Shown one piece after another: positions 1 through 9,345 of a stretch of 64,000 nucleotides of DNA. Numbering within the stretch: position 1 is the stretch's first letter; every line of letters starts with the position of its first letter. Source of the stretch: Pseudomonas asiatica. Lineage in GTDB: Bacteria; Pseudomonadota; Gammaproteobacteria; Pseudomonadales; Pseudomonadaceae. The translations under genes were made by a program, and so were the position numbers. Location of the stretch: NCBI RefSeq assembly GCF_009932335.1, contig NZ_BLJF01000001.1, positions 744,001 through 808,000 on the forward strand, written 5' to 3'. The notes below the pieces were generated by a model. It saw nothing but the letters and a program-made list of their open reading frames with translations, ran no database searches and was not told the DNA's origin.

Positions 1-375
1 TCGCTTCTGCTGGTGCCAGTCGAACGCTTCGCCGCTCTGCTCGGCTTCGTAACGACGTTCTTCCAGCTGCTGGTACAGGTCCAGCTCTTCGTCGGGCATG
101 TAGTGCAGGCAGTCACCCCCGAAGAACCACAGCAGGTCGCGTGGCACCAGGTGGGCGATTTGCGGGTAGCGCTGGATCACCTGGCAGATCAGGTCCTGGC
201 CCAGGTACTGGCTTTCCAGCGGGTCCTGCGGTAGCAGGGTCAGCAATTCGTCGAAACGCTCGAGAAACAGGGTGTGGCTTTCCTCCGGTACCTGCTCGGC
301 TTCACCCAGAGCCACCAGAATGGTACGCAGGTGGTTCAGCAGTTGCAGGTGGTATTCCAGGTGGGGGTTGGCCAT
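1..375 (-). CDS. PA2817 family protein (partial, 3' end outside window)
   Basis: An open frame runs from an ATG at 375-373 to the window edge (125 codons) with no stop, so the C-terminus is missing. The protein begins MANPHLEYHLQLLNHLRT and is soluble and acidic, with no signal peptide or membrane segment. I recognise it as the conserved Pseudomonas family around P. aeruginosa PA2817, whose function is unknown to me. Its position next to a fadE-like gene matches the PA2815-PA2817 neighbourhood. The family call rests on remembered sequence and synteny only. Confidence 0.7.
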   Translation of the reverse strand, partial: MANPHLEYHLQLLNHLRTILVALGEAEQVPEESHTLFLERFDELLTLLPQDPLESQYLGQDLICQVIQRYPQIAHLVPRDLLWFFGGDCLHYMPDEELDLYQQLEERRYEAEQSGEAFDWHQQKR

Positions 376-648
376 GGGGGCGGTCCTCGGGGTAGTTGAA
401 ACGGGGGCGGAGTATACGCCGGTTGAGGGCGGGTTGGGGACGGTGGTGGCTGCTCCGCTCCATTGCGCCTTGTGATTACCCGATGCGGCATGGTCGGCGA
501 GCACCGCGTGCGAACCATGGACCTGTCAATTCTGCCAGGTGCGCACGCACGGGTATTGATCTAGATTCAAGCCCACACAATGACACTGCACCGTTGCTGG
601 CGGTGATAGGCGTTCAGGGCACTCAATCTTCCACGCGAGGTGCGTATC

Positions 649-1083
649 ATGGAAAAGGGCAACACCCCGGCACAGAACGGTGCCATCATCTTCTGGCACG
701 AGTCCAACGTCAGCCATGGCCTGACCTTGCCAGCAGAGGGCAGTGGCGAAAGGGCCAACAAGACGGTTGATGCGACCAACAGCGGTATTGCGATGAGCGA
801 CATCCCTTCTGCCTCGACCATTACGTTGAAGTATAGAAAGGCCCCAGACGATTGGGTTGTGCACTCATCCATCACATTCTTGACCACTCACAGGCCAGCG
901 TCGCTCGACCGGACCCAATACAGCTATCTGCAGGGAACCTATTCCGTTGGCGACTTCGTCAGCGAAGGCCTGGGCCTGAAGGTGATTGCCAAAACGGGCT
1001 CAGCTCTCCTCCAGGCTGATATGAAAGCGAACCATCAAATAGATTGTGAAGTTCAGCTTTCCAAGTTCCCACCCAGTGCCTGA
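649..1083 (+). CDS. Hypothetical protein, 144 aa, unrecognised
   Basis: The ATG at 649 is chosen over an in-frame GTG at 640 because a GAGG at 637-640 lies 8 nt upstream of it. The product (MEKGNTPAQNGAIIFWHE...) has no signal peptide, no membrane segment and one cysteine near the end. Alternating hydrophobic and polar stretches suggest an all-beta fold; that is inference. It stands alone, with about 270 bp of apparently empty sequence upstream and a degenerate REP downstream. Codon choice looks less biased than in the neighbours, consistent with an accessory gene. I do not recognise the family. Confidence 0.5.
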   Translation: MEKGNTPAQNGAIIFWHESNVSHGLTLPAEGSGERANKTVDATNSGIAMSDIPSASTITLKYRKAPDDWVVHSSITFLTTHRPASLDRTQYSYLQGTYSVGDFVSEGLGLKVIAKTGSALLQADMKANHQIDCEVQLSKFPPSA

Positions 1084-1215
1084 GCAGCCCTCAGGCACAC
1101 GCGCTGTATTACGTGTTGCCAAGGTGTGGGACATTTCCCAAGAGACGGGGCCGCTTTGCGCCCCGTCGAAACACAAGACCGCTGTACTCCAAAATCGCGT
1201 CTGGCAATCAGCAGG

Positions 1216-3663
1216 TCAACGTACCTTGCCCTGCCCCAGTAGCAACTGCGTTTTGTCGAAGGCGTCCACATCGATGATCGCGCGGCGGGCTTGCTCGGCT
1301 TCACGCAATCGTTGCCCCTCGGTCGGCTGCAGTGCACCATGCTCGACTGCCGCATCGATCAGCGACTGCCCTGGTGCCGGCTGCACCTTGCCCTCCTTGA
1401 TCGCCTGATGAAGTGCCTTGTACAGTGGCACGGTTTCATCCAGCAAGTCGCAAGCCCGTTGCAGCGCTGCCACCGGGTCGCCCTCGCCCTGCGGCCTGAA
1501 GCAACCAGCAAGCAGCTCTTCCAGCGCCGGGTCGCCCTTGCTGCGGCCGATCAGCGCCGCCACCTCTGCATCCAGTTCATCGCTCGGCCCGGTATGACGG
1601 CGGCCGAAGGGGAACACCAGTATCCGCAACGCGCAGCCGACAAAGCGGTTAGGGAAGTTGTCGAGCAGCCGGTCCAGGGCTGTTTCCGCCTGGCCCAGGC
1701 TTTCCTCCATCGCCCAGCGCAGCAAGGGCTGCATGTGTTCCGGTGAGCCCAGGTCGTGATAGCGCTTGAGCGCGGCGCTGGCCAGGTACAGGTAACTCAG
1801 CACATCCCCCAGCCTTGCGCTCAGCCGTTCGCGGCGTTTCAGTGCGCCGCCCAGCAGCATCATCGACAGGTCAGCCAGCATGGCGAAGGCCGCTGCCTGG
1901 CGGTTGAGTGCACGGAAGTAGCCTTGGCTCAGGGCATCGCCGGGCACGGATTCCAGTCGCCCCAGCCCCAGGCTGAGTATGAGTGTGCTGGCCGCATTGC
2001 CGGCGGCGAACATGATGTGTTTCATCAGCAGGTAATCGAATTCCCTCAATGCCTGATCGCGGTCCTCGCGCCCGGCCAAGGCCATTTCCTTGAGCACGAA
2101 CGGGTGGCAACGGATGGCGCCCTGGCCGAAGATCATCAGGTTGCGCGAAAGAATGTTCGCCCCCTCGACGGTGATGAAGATCGGCGCCCCTTGCCAGTTA
2201 CGGCCCAGGTAGTTGTTCGGGCCCATGATGATGGCCTTGCCGCCGTGTACATCCATGGCGTGCTGGATGCACTCGCGGCCACGCTCGGTGAGGTGGTACT
2301 TGAGGATCGCCGACAGCACCGAAGGCTTCTCGCCCAGGTCCACGGCCTTGGCGGTCAGCAGCCGCGCGCTGTCCATCAGCCAGGCGTTGCCGCCGATGCG
2401 TGCCAGCGACTCCTGGATGCCTTCGAAGGCAGCCAGCGGAACATTGAACTGTTCGCGGATGTTGGCGTACTGGCCGGTGACCAGACTGGTGTATTTGGCA
2501 GCGCCAGTGCCCACGGCCGGCAGGGAGATGGAGCGGCCTACCGACAGGCAGTTCATCAGCATCATCCAGCCCTTGCCGAGCATGGCCTGGCCACCGATGA
2601 GGAAATCCAGCGGCACGAATACGTCCTTGCCGCTGTTGGGGCCGTTCATGAACGCGGCGCCCAGTGGCAGGTGGCGCTTGCCGATTTCGACGCCGGGCGT
2701 GTCGGTAGGGATCAGCGCCAGGCTGATACCCAGTTCTTCCTGCTCGCCCAACAGGTGGTCCGGGTCGTAGGCCTTGAACGCCAGGCCCAGCAGGGTGGCG
2801 ACGGGACCGAGGGTGATATAGCGCTTTTCCCAGTTCAGCCGCAGGCCGATGACCTCTTCGCCGTTCCATTGCCCTTTGCAGACCACCCCGGTGTCAGGCA
2901 TGGCGCCTGCGTCGGAGCCTGCCAGCGGGCCGGTGAGGGCGAAGCAGGGGATTTCATCGCCACGCGCCAGGCGTGGCAGGTAGTGGTTGCGTTGTTCGTC
3001 AGTGCCGTAATGCAACAGCAGTTCGGCCGGGCCGAGCGAGTTGGGCACCATCACGGTGGAAGCCAGGTCGCCGCTGCGGGTAGCCAGTTTCATCGCCACC
3101 TGGGAGTGGGCGTATGCCGAAAAGCCTTTGCCGCCGTACTCCTTGGGAATTATCAGGGCGAAGAAGCCATTCTGCTTGATATGCGCCCAGGCTTCGGGCG
3201 GCAGGTCCATGTCCTGGCCGATCTGCCAGTCGCTGACCATGGCGCACAGTTGTTCCGTCGGGCCGTCGATGAATGCCTGTTCTTCTTCGGTCAGCTGTGG
3301 AGCCGGGTAGGCGAGCAGGGTGCGCCAATCGGGACGGCCGCTGAACAGTTCGCCGTCCCACCACACGGTGCCGGCGTCGATCGCCTCGCGCTCGGTCTGC
3401 GACATCGGCGGCAGGGTGCGCTGGAACCACTTGAACACGGGGCCTGTGAATACCTTGCGGCGCCATTCCGGCAGCGCCACCAGGGCGACTTTCAGGGCCA
3501 GCACTATCCAGATCAGGGTCAGCAGCCAGCCGGGAGCACTGCTGAAAATGCCCATCAGCAGTACATAAGCCGCCATGATGCCAAGAATCTGCAAGGGCGC
3601 CAGGCGCCGGTGCGTGAGGTACGCCGCGCCGATCACCAGCACTACCAACCACAACAGCAACAT
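1216..3663 (-). CDS. fadE: Acyl-CoA dehydrogenase, FadE type
   Basis: FAD-dependent dehydrogenase catalysing the first step of fatty-acid beta-oxidation (acyl-CoA to trans-2-enoyl-CoA). The 815-residue length is that of the large FadE class rather than the ~380-residue short class. Hydrophobic segments cover residues 1-20, 23-42 and 45-66 and should anchor it to the inner membrane. The acyl-CoA dehydrogenase N-terminal domain follows, with IPKEYGGKGF at 172-181, and an FadE-specific C-terminal extension closes the protein. An AAGGAGG-type ribosome site sits just before the ATG at 3663. It corresponds in position to PA2815. Chain-length preference cannot be read from the sequence. Confidence 0.92.
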   Translation of the reverse strand: MLLLWLVVLVIGAAYLTHRRLAPLQILGIMAAYVLLMGIFSSAPGWLLTLIWIVLALKVALVALPEWRRKVFTGPVFKWFQRTLPPMSQTEREAIDAGTVWWDGELFSGRPDWRTLLAYPAPQLTEEEQAFIDGPTEQLCAMVSDWQIGQDMDLPPEAWAHIKQNGFFALIIPKEYGGKGFSAYAHSQVAMKLATRSGDLASTVMVPNSLGPAELLLHYGTDEQRNHYLPRLARGDEIPCFALTGPLAGSDAGAMPDTGVVCKGQWNGEEVIGLRLNWEKRYITLGPVATLLGLAFKAYDPDHLLGEQEELGISLALIPTDTPGVEIGKRHLPLGAAFMNGPNSGKDVFVPLDFLIGGQAMLGKGWMMLMNCLSVGRSISLPAVGTGAAKYTSLVTGQYANIREQFNVPLAAFEGIQESLARIGGNAWLMDSARLLTAKAVDLGEKPSVLSAILKYHLTERGRECIQHAMDVHGGKAIIMGPNNYLGRNWQGAPIFITVEGANILSRNLMIFGQGAIRCHPFVLKEMALAGREDRDQALREFDYLLMKHIMFAAGNAASTLILSLGLGRLESVPGDALSQGYFRALNRQAAAFAMLADLSMMLLGGALKRRERLSARLGDVLSYLYLASAALKRYHDLGSPEHMQPLLRWAMEESLGQAETALDRLLDNFPNRFVGCALRILVFPFGRRHTGPSDELDAEVAALIGRSKGDPALEELLAGCFRPQGEGDPVAALQRACDLLDETVPLYKALHQAIKEGKVQPAPGQSLIDAAVEHGALQPTEGQRLREAEQARRAIIDVDAFDKTQLLLGQGKVR

Positions 3664-3784
3664 AATCGGTCCTCCTTGGAACCAGGGGGGTAAGCCGTCC
3701 CAGACAGCTTAGACGCAACGCTGCGAACGGCCGGGTCAGAACAGTGACAGGGTATGGCGGCGGGAGTTTCAGGGCATTGCTTGT

Positions 3785-3892
3785 CTGTACCGGCCTCTTC
3801 GCGGGTGAACCCGCTCCCACAGGTACTGCATCACTCTCAGGTCTGGCGCAGAACCCTGTAGCGGGTTTACCCGCGAAGAGGCCGGTACAGGC
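3785..3892. repeat. REP pair (inverted)
   Basis: Two REP units face each other: 'accggcctcttcgcgggt' near 3789 and its inverse near 3865-3890. They lie between fadE and the GST gene. The right unit lacks the usual 'gtgggagc' part and reads 'ccctgtagcggg'. The element is typical of P. putida-group intergenic repeats. Confidence 0.85.
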
Positions 3893-3944
3893 GACGAAAG
3901 TCTGGAGTAGACTGCACCACCTCCGCATTCATTAGGACGTTGCC

Positions 3945-4568
3945 ATGCTGAAGATCTGGGGTCGCAAGAATTCGAGCAATGTGCGCAAGGCGCTATGGAT
4001 CGCCCACGAACTGGGCCTGGATTTCGAGTCGATCGACGCCGGCGGCGCCTTCGGCGTGGTCAACGAGCCGCACTACCGCGCGCGCAACCCCAATGGCCTG
4101 GTGCCGATGCTGGAAGACGGCGACCTGACCCTGTGGGAGTCCAACACCATCGTCCGCTACCTGTGCGCCGAGTACGGTGCGGAGCAAGGCTGGTACCTGG
4201 AAGACCCGCGTCAGCGCTCCCTGGCGGACAAGTGGATGGACTGGACCACCTCGTCCTTCGCCACGCCGTTCCGCCCACTGTTCTGGGGCCTGTTGCGCAC
4301 CCCGGAAGACCAGCGCGACTGGGTGGCGATCAACGCTGCGCACAAGCAATGCGCCCAGTTGCTGGCCATTGCCGACGAAGCCCTGGCCAAACAACCGTAC
4401 CTTTCCGGTGACCAGATCGGCATGGGCGACATCCCACTGGGTAGCTTCATCTATGCCTGGTTCGAAATGCCCATCGAGCGCCCGGCCATGCGTCACCTGG
4501 AGGCCTGGTACGAGCGCCTCAAGGCCCGCCCTGCCTACCAGGCAGCGGTAATGACTGCGCTGACCTGA
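3945..4568 (+). CDS. Glutathione S-transferase family protein
   Basis: A 207-residue cytosolic protein of standard GST length. The N-terminal thioredoxin-like domain starts MLKIWGRKNSSNVRKALW, and the glutathione-binding segment NPNGLVPMLEDGD and WESNTIVRYL follow at about residues 48-70. An all-helical C-terminal domain makes up the rest. The SSN in the first helix region supplies the likely catalytic serine or asparagine of beta/theta-like bacterial GSTs. It is a single gene between fadE and an ABC exporter, matching the PA2813 position. The substrate is unknown. Confidence 0.88.
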   Translation: MLKIWGRKNSSNVRKALWIAHELGLDFESIDAGGAFGVVNEPHYRARNPNGLVPMLEDGDLTLWESNTIVRYLCAEYGAEQGWYLEDPRQRSLADKWMDWTTSSFATPFRPLFWGLLRTPEDQRDWVAINAAHKQCAQLLAIADEALAKQPYLSGDQIGMGDIPLGSFIYAWFEMPIERPAMRHLEAWYERLKARPAYQAAVMTALT

Positions 4569-4712
4569 TCGAACGCCACGGCCACTTCGATAGTCATTAT
4601 CAATACACATGACTGTACTTGTGCGGCCAGGCCAAGCACCATTGGCCGCACTCACTGCGCCAGTGCCTTTACCTGGCGTGTCCTGCACCTTTTTCTCGGT
4701 AAGTGACCCGCT

Positions 4713-5645
4713 ATGAGTTCCGCCCTGTCCATCCGACAGCTGACCAAGACCTACGGCAACGGCTTCCAGGCCCTCAAGGGCATCGATCTGGATGTTGCCG
4801 AAGGCGACTTCTTCGCCTTGCTCGGCCCCAACGGCGCGGGCAAGTCCACCACCATCGGCATCCTCTCCACCCTGGTGAACAAGACCAGCGGCACGGTCAA
4901 CGTGTTCGGCCACGACCTGGACCGCGAGCCGTCGGCGCTCAAACGCTGCCTGGGCGTGGTGCCGCAGGAGTTCAACTTCAACCAGTTCGAGAAAACCTTC
5001 GACATCGTCGTGACCCAGGCCGGTTACTACGGCATCCCGCCCAAGGTGGCCAAGGAGCGTGCCGAGCAGTACCTGACCCAGCTCGGCCTGTGGGACAAGC
5101 GTGACGTGCAGTCGCGTTCGCTGTCGGGGGGCATGAAGCGCCGCCTGATGATTGCCCGCGCGCTGATCCACGAACCGCGCCTGCTGATTCTCGACGAGCC
5201 CACCGCCGGTGTGGACATCGAACTGCGTCGTTCGATGTGGAGCTTCCTCACCGAGCTGAACCAGAAGGGCATCACCATCATCCTCACCACCCACTATCTG
5301 GAAGAGGCCGAGCAGCTGTGCCGTAACATCGGCATCATCGACCACGGCACCATCGTCGAGAACACCAGCATGCGCCAGTTGCTGGGCAAGCTGCATGTCG
5401 AAACCTTCGTGCTCGACCTCAGGCAGGACCTGGCCACTGCACCGGTGCTGCAGGGCTACCCGTGCCGGTTGCTGACCCCGCACACCCTGGAAGTGCAGGT
5501 GGACAAGGACATCGGCATCACTGCGCTGTTCGGCCAGCTGGCGCTGCAGAACATCGAGGTGCAGAGCCTGCGCAACAAGACCAACCGACTCGAGGAGCTG
5601 TTCGTGTCCCTGGTGGAAAAAAACCTGTCGAAGGTGGCCGTATGA
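4713..5645 (+). CDS. ABC transporter ATP-binding protein (ABC-2 exporter)
   Basis: A 310-residue ATPase of the DrrA/YadG/CcmA type. Walker A GPNGAGKST is at 38-46, the signature SLSGGM near 136-141, Walker B LLILDEPTAGVD near 157-168, and the H-loop TTHYLEEAE follows. The roughly 80-residue C-terminal extension is usual in ATPases paired with ABC-2 permeases. The stop codon overlaps the permease ATG (ATGA at 5642-5645), so the two are translationally coupled. The pair should export a drug, lipid or polysaccharide; the substrate cannot be read. Confidence 0.92.
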   Translation: MSSALSIRQLTKTYGNGFQALKGIDLDVAEGDFFALLGPNGAGKSTTIGILSTLVNKTSGTVNVFGHDLDREPSALKRCLGVVPQEFNFNQFEKTFDIVVTQAGYYGIPPKVAKERAEQYLTQLGLWDKRDVQSRSLSGGMKRRLMIARALIHEPRLLILDEPTAGVDIELRRSMWSFLTELNQKGITIILTTHYLEEAEQLCRNIGIIDHGTIVENTSMRQLLGKLHVETFVLDLRQDLATAPVLQGYPCRLLTPHTLEVQVDKDIGITALFGQLALQNIEVQSLRNKTNRLEELFVSLVEKNLSKVAV

Positions 5646-6421
5646 GTGTGGAACTGCGCACCAACTGGGTCGCCCTGAATACCATCGTCTACCGCGAAGT
5701 GCGGCGCTTCCTGCGTATCTGGCCGCAGACCCTGCTGCCGCCAGCGATCACCATGGTTCTGTACTTCGTCATCTTCGGTAACCTGATCGGTCGGCAGATC
5801 GGCGACATGGGTGGCTTCAGCTACATGGAGTACATCGTGCCGGGGTTGATCATGATGTCGGTGATCACCAACTCCTACGGCAACGTGGTGTCGAGCTTCT
5901 TCGGCAGCAAGTTCCAGCGTTCTATCGAGGAGTTGATGGTGTCGCCGGTTTCGCCACACACCATCCTCGTCGGTTATGTGCTGGGTGGCGTGCTGCGCGG
6001 CTTGGCGGTGGGCGTGATCGTGACCTTCCTGTCGCTGTTCTTCACCCATTTGCAGGTGCACCACCTAGGCGTGACCGTGGTCGTGGTACTGCTGACCGCA
6101 ACCATTTTCTCGCTGCTGGGCTTCGTCAACGCGGTGTTCGCACGCAACTTCGACGATATCTCGATCATCCCGACCTTCGTGCTGACGCCGCTGACGTACC
6201 TGGGCGGGGTGTTCTATTCGATCAACCTGCTGCCGCCGTTCTGGCAGACCGTGTCGTTGGCCAACCCGGTGCTGCACATGGTCAACTCGTTCCGCTACGG
6301 CATCCTAGGGGTGTCGGATATCAGCATTGGTACGGCGATTACCTTCATGCTGGTCGCCACCGCGGTGCTCTACCTGGTGTGCGTTCGCCTGCTGGTCAGC
6401 GGCCGCGGCATGCGTGCCTGA
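5642..6421 (+). CDS. ABC-2 type transporter permease
   Basis: A 259-residue inner-membrane protein starting MSVELRTNWVALNTIVYREV, with about six transmembrane helices (for example ILPPAITMVLYFVIFGNLIG near residues 35-55 and the last helix near the C-terminus). It matches the YadH/DrrB family and partners the ATPase just upstream through a 4-bp ATGA overlap. Its last 117 bp overlap the 3' end of the convergent DUF2062 gene. Confidence 0.9.
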   Translation: MSVELRTNWVALNTIVYREVRRFLRIWPQTLLPPAITMVLYFVIFGNLIGRQIGDMGGFSYMEYIVPGLIMMSVITNSYGNVVSSFFGSKFQRSIEELMVSPVSPHTILVGYVLGGVLRGLAVGVIVTFLSLFFTHLQVHHLGVTVVVVLLTATIFSLLGFVNAVFARNFDDISIIPTFVLTPLTYLGGVFYSINLLPPFWQTVSLANPVLHMVNSFRYGILGVSDISIGTAITFMLVATAVLYLVCVRLLVSGRGMRA

Positions 6422-6937
6422 AGCCTTGCACCGGCATTGGCGCAGACGCCACTGCCGGCCCACCCACCAGCGCCAGTAGAGCATGGTGGTGAAGTAGCCA
6501 AGGATGCCCAGCACCACACCACACACTACCGAGCCGAGCAGGAAAGGTTGCCACAACGTCGACAGCTGGTCGGTTATCCACTGGAAAGTCAGCTCGTCGG
6601 GCAGGGTGCGCGGCGGTACCTGCATCAGCCAGGCGCCGGTCATGTAGGTGACGAAGAACACCGGTGGCATGGTCAGCGGGTTGGTCAGCCAAACCAGGCT
6701 TACCGCGATCGGCAGGTTGCCGCGCAGCGGAATGGCCAGCGCGGCAGCCAGCAGCATTTGCGCCGGCATCGGGATCAGCGCCGCGAACAGGCCAACGCCC
6801 ATGGCCCTCGCCACCGAGTGGCGGTTCAGGTGCCAGAGGTTCGGGTCATGCAGCAACTTGCCGAAAAAGCGTAAGGACTTGTGTTCCCGAATACTGATCG
6901 GGTCCGGCATGTAGCGTTTGAAAAGTCGGCGCGGCAT
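6305..6937 (-). CDS. DUF2062 membrane protein with an abnormal C-terminal tail
   Basis: The ATG at 6937 is preceded by GGGAG and gives MPRRLFKRYMPDPISIREHK, the typical DUF2062 start. Two hydrophobic segments (AMGVGLFAALIPMPAQMLLAAALAI and a later one ending in YFTTMLYWRWWV) enclose the conserved WLTNPLTMPP motif. Function is unknown. About the first 172 residues resemble the family. The last ~38 residues (rich in H, Q, N, D) are antisense to the end of the permease gene and look like stop-codon read-on rather than selected sequence. Confidence 0.85.
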   Translation of the reverse strand: MPRRLFKRYMPDPISIREHKSLRFFGKLLHDPNLWHLNRHSVARAMGVGLFAALIPMPAQMLLAAALAIPLRGNLPIAVSLVWLTNPLTMPPVFFVTYMTGAWLMQVPPRTLPDELTFQWITDQLSTLWQPFLLGSVVCGVVLGILGYFTTMLYWRWWVGRQWRLRQCRCKASGTHAAAADQQANAHQVEHRGGDQHEGNRRTNADIRHP

Positions 6938-7079
6938 GTAGGCTCCCGGAGCGTTGATCCGGGCAGTATGCCCTGATTCCCGCTCAGCCTCGTTTAGAGT
7001 TTGTGACAATTGTTGAGCAAGCGCTGCCGGCAATTGGGCTATGCCTCAGGAGGTGATTTCGCTTCTGGAGCTCTACTTC

Positions 7080-9293
7080 ATGCGCACAGGGATGTTTGCG
7101 CTCGCGCTCGGGCTGTTGTGCCTGGGCTTTCTTCCCGCATTGCCATCGGTCGGATGGCTGGTGCTGCTGGCTGTAGCCGGTGGCCTCGGCCTGTTCACCC
7201 GTCTGTGGCCGCTGGGCTGTTTTCTGTTGGGCCTGTGTTGGGCCTGCTGGTCTGCGCAGCAGGCGCTGGATGACCGCCTGGCAACCGGGCTGGATGGCCG
7301 CACCTTGTGGCTTGAGGGCCGGGTGGTCGGCCTGCCGACCCGGACTGCGCAGGGTGTGCGCTTCGAGCTGGACGCGGCCCGCTCGCGGCGGGCAGAGCTG
7401 CCGCAGCGCCTGCAACTGAGCTGGTTCGACGGCCCGCCGCTGCGCGCGGGCGAGCAGTGGCGGCTGGCGGTGACCTTGCAGCGCCCGGCCGGGCTGCTCA
7501 ACCCGCATGGACCGGACCGTGAGGCGCAATTGCTGGCGCGGCGGGTCGGTGCGACCGGTACGGTCAAGGCCGGGCAGTTGCTGGCGCCGGTTGTCGGCGG
7601 CTGGCGCGACACGCTGCGCCAGCGCCTGCTGGCAGTCGAGGCCAATGGCCGGCAGGCAGCGTTGGTGGCGCTGGTGCTTGGCGACGGGGCGGGCCTGGCC
7701 CGGGAGGACTGGCAAACGTTGCAGGCCACCGGCACGGTGCACCTGTTGGTGATCTCTGGCCAGCACATCGGCCTGGTTGCCGGCTTGCTGTATGGCCTGG
7801 TTGCCGGGCTGGCGCGTTGGGGGCTGTGGCCCGCTCGGTTGCCGTGGCTGCCCTGGGCGTGTGGCTTGGCCATGGCTGCGGCACTGGCCTACGGTTGGTT
7901 GGCTGGTGGCGGTGTACCGGTGCAGCGTGCCTGCCTGATGCTGGCCGTGGTGTTGCTCTGGCGCCTGCGTTTTCGCCAACTGGGTGCGACCTTGCCGTTG
8001 TTGCTGGCGCTGATTGCCGTACTGTTGGTGGAGCCGTTGGCCGCGCTGCTGCCCGGGTTCTGGCTGTCGTTCGCGGCCGTGGCCACGCTTGTCTATTGCT
8101 TCAGTGCCCGCCTGGGCAGCTGGCGGCCCTGGCAGGCCTGGACGCGGGCGCAATGGGTGATTGCGATCGGCTTGCTGCCGGTACTGCTGGCTACGGGCTT
8201 GCCGGTGAGCTTGAGTGCGCCGCTGGCCAACCTTGTTGCGGTGCCCTGGGTCAGCCTGGCCGTGCTGCCATTGGCATTGCTGGGCACTTTGCTGCTGCCG
8301 TTGGGCGGGGTAGGGGAGGCGCTGCTCTGGCTGGCGGGTGGTTTGCTCGATGTGCTTTTCCGGCTGCTGGAGTTGGTGGCGCAACAGCAGTCGGCGTGGC
8401 TGCCAGCAGTTCTGCCGTTGTGGGCCTGGCTGCTGGTGTGCCTGGGTACGTTGCTGGTTTTGATGCCCCGTGGCGTACCACTGCGCGGGTTGGGTGGCGT
8501 AATGCTGCTGGCGCTGTGGGTACCCCGGGAGACGGTGCCGTTCGGCCAGGTCGAGGTCTGGCAGCTGGACGTCGGCCAGGGGCTGGCAGTGCTTTTGCGC
8601 ACCCGGCATCACAACCTGCTGTACGACGCCGGGCCGGCCAGGGGCGAGAGCGACCTGGGCGAGCGGGTGGTGTTGCCGACCTTGCGCAAGCTGGGGGTGG
8701 GCAGCCTGGACCTGATGCTGGTCAGCCACGCCCATGCCGACCACGCCGGTGGTGCTGGCGCAATCATGCGTGGCCTGCCGGTCGAACGGGTGATCGGCGG
8801 CGAATTGCTGGATGACCTGCAACTGCAACCTTGCGTAAGTGGCGAGCAGTGGATGTGGGATGGCGTGCGCTTTTCGATGTGGCGCTGGGCCGATGGGCAG
8901 AGCAGCAATGACCGCTCCTGTGTGTTGTTGGTCGAGGCGCAGGGTGAGCGGTTGTTGCTGGCGGGAGACATGGAGGCCGGTGCCGAACGGGCCTGGCTGG
9001 CGGCCACGGAAGCACCGCGGATCGACTGGTTGCAGTCGCCGCATCACGGCAGCCGCAGTTCGTCCAGCGAGGCCTTCATCCGCGCCACGGCGCCGCGCGG
9101 GGTACTGATTTCGCGGGGGCGCAACAACAGCTTCGGGCACCCGCATGCGCAGGTGGTCGAACGTTATCGGCGGCATGGGGTGGTGATGCATGACACGGCG
9201 GAGCAGGGGGCGTTGCGGTTGGTGCTGGGGAGGCTGGGGGAGGTGGAGGGTGTGCGGGGGCAGAGGCGGTTTTGGCGGGTTCGGGTGCAGTGA
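7080..9293 (+). CDS. comEC: ComEC/Rec2 DNA uptake channel protein
   Basis: A 737-residue polytopic membrane protein that forms the inner-membrane channel for transforming DNA. It has an N-terminal DUF4131 region, a central competence domain with many helices, and a C-terminal metallo-beta-lactamase-like domain with HAHADH at about residues 550-555. I chose ATG 7080 (MRTGMFALALGLL), which has GGAG 10 nt upstream. The ATG at 7041 gives 13 more residues but no ribosome site, and a strong AGGAGGTGA at 7048-7056 would lie inside it. Reads toward exbB, as at P. aeruginosa PA2984-PA2983. Confidence 0.93.
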   Translation: MRTGMFALALGLLCLGFLPALPSVGWLVLLAVAGGLGLFTRLWPLGCFLLGLCWACWSAQQALDDRLATGLDGRTLWLEGRVVGLPTRTAQGVRFELDAARSRRAELPQRLQLSWFDGPPLRAGEQWRLAVTLQRPAGLLNPHGPDREAQLLARRVGATGTVKAGQLLAPVVGGWRDTLRQRLLAVEANGRQAALVALVLGDGAGLAREDWQTLQATGTVHLLVISGQHIGLVAGLLYGLVAGLARWGLWPARLPWLPWACGLAMAAALAYGWLAGGGVPVQRACLMLAVVLLWRLRFRQLGATLPLLLALIAVLLVEPLAALLPGFWLSFAAVATLVYCFSARLGSWRPWQAWTRAQWVIAIGLLPVLLATGLPVSLSAPLANLVAVPWVSLAVLPLALLGTLLLPLGGVGEALLWLAGGLLDVLFRLLELVAQQQSAWLPAVLPLWAWLLVCLGTLLVLMPRGVPLRGLGGVMLLALWVPRETVPFGQVEVWQLDVGQGLAVLLRTRHHNLLYDAGPARGESDLGERVVLPTLRKLGVGSLDLMLVSHAHADHAGGAGAIMRGLPVERVIGGELLDDLQLQPCVSGEQWMWDGVRFSMWRWADGQSSNDRSCVLLVEAQGERLLLAGDMEAGAERAWLAATEAPRIDWLQSPHHGSRSSSSEAFIRATAPRGVLISRGRNNSFGHPHAQVVERYRRHGVVMHDTAEQGALRLVLGRLGEVEGVRGQRRFWRVRVQ

Positions 9294-9345
9294 GGTGTAG
9301 TGGCTTGCAGGTGCTTGCCGTTACATTTTCAGTGCCTGTGGGATT

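Noticed and set aside
376..648. Gene or regulatory RNA in the first intergenic gap
   Set aside because: Only short frames without ribosome sites or family features were seen, and no terminator or promoter stands out.
1756..3693. 645-codon open frame on the plus strand opposite fadE
   Set aside because: Antisense of a well-supported acyl-CoA dehydrogenase gene; composition (A, Q, H, R) is typical of shadow frames in GC-rich DNA.
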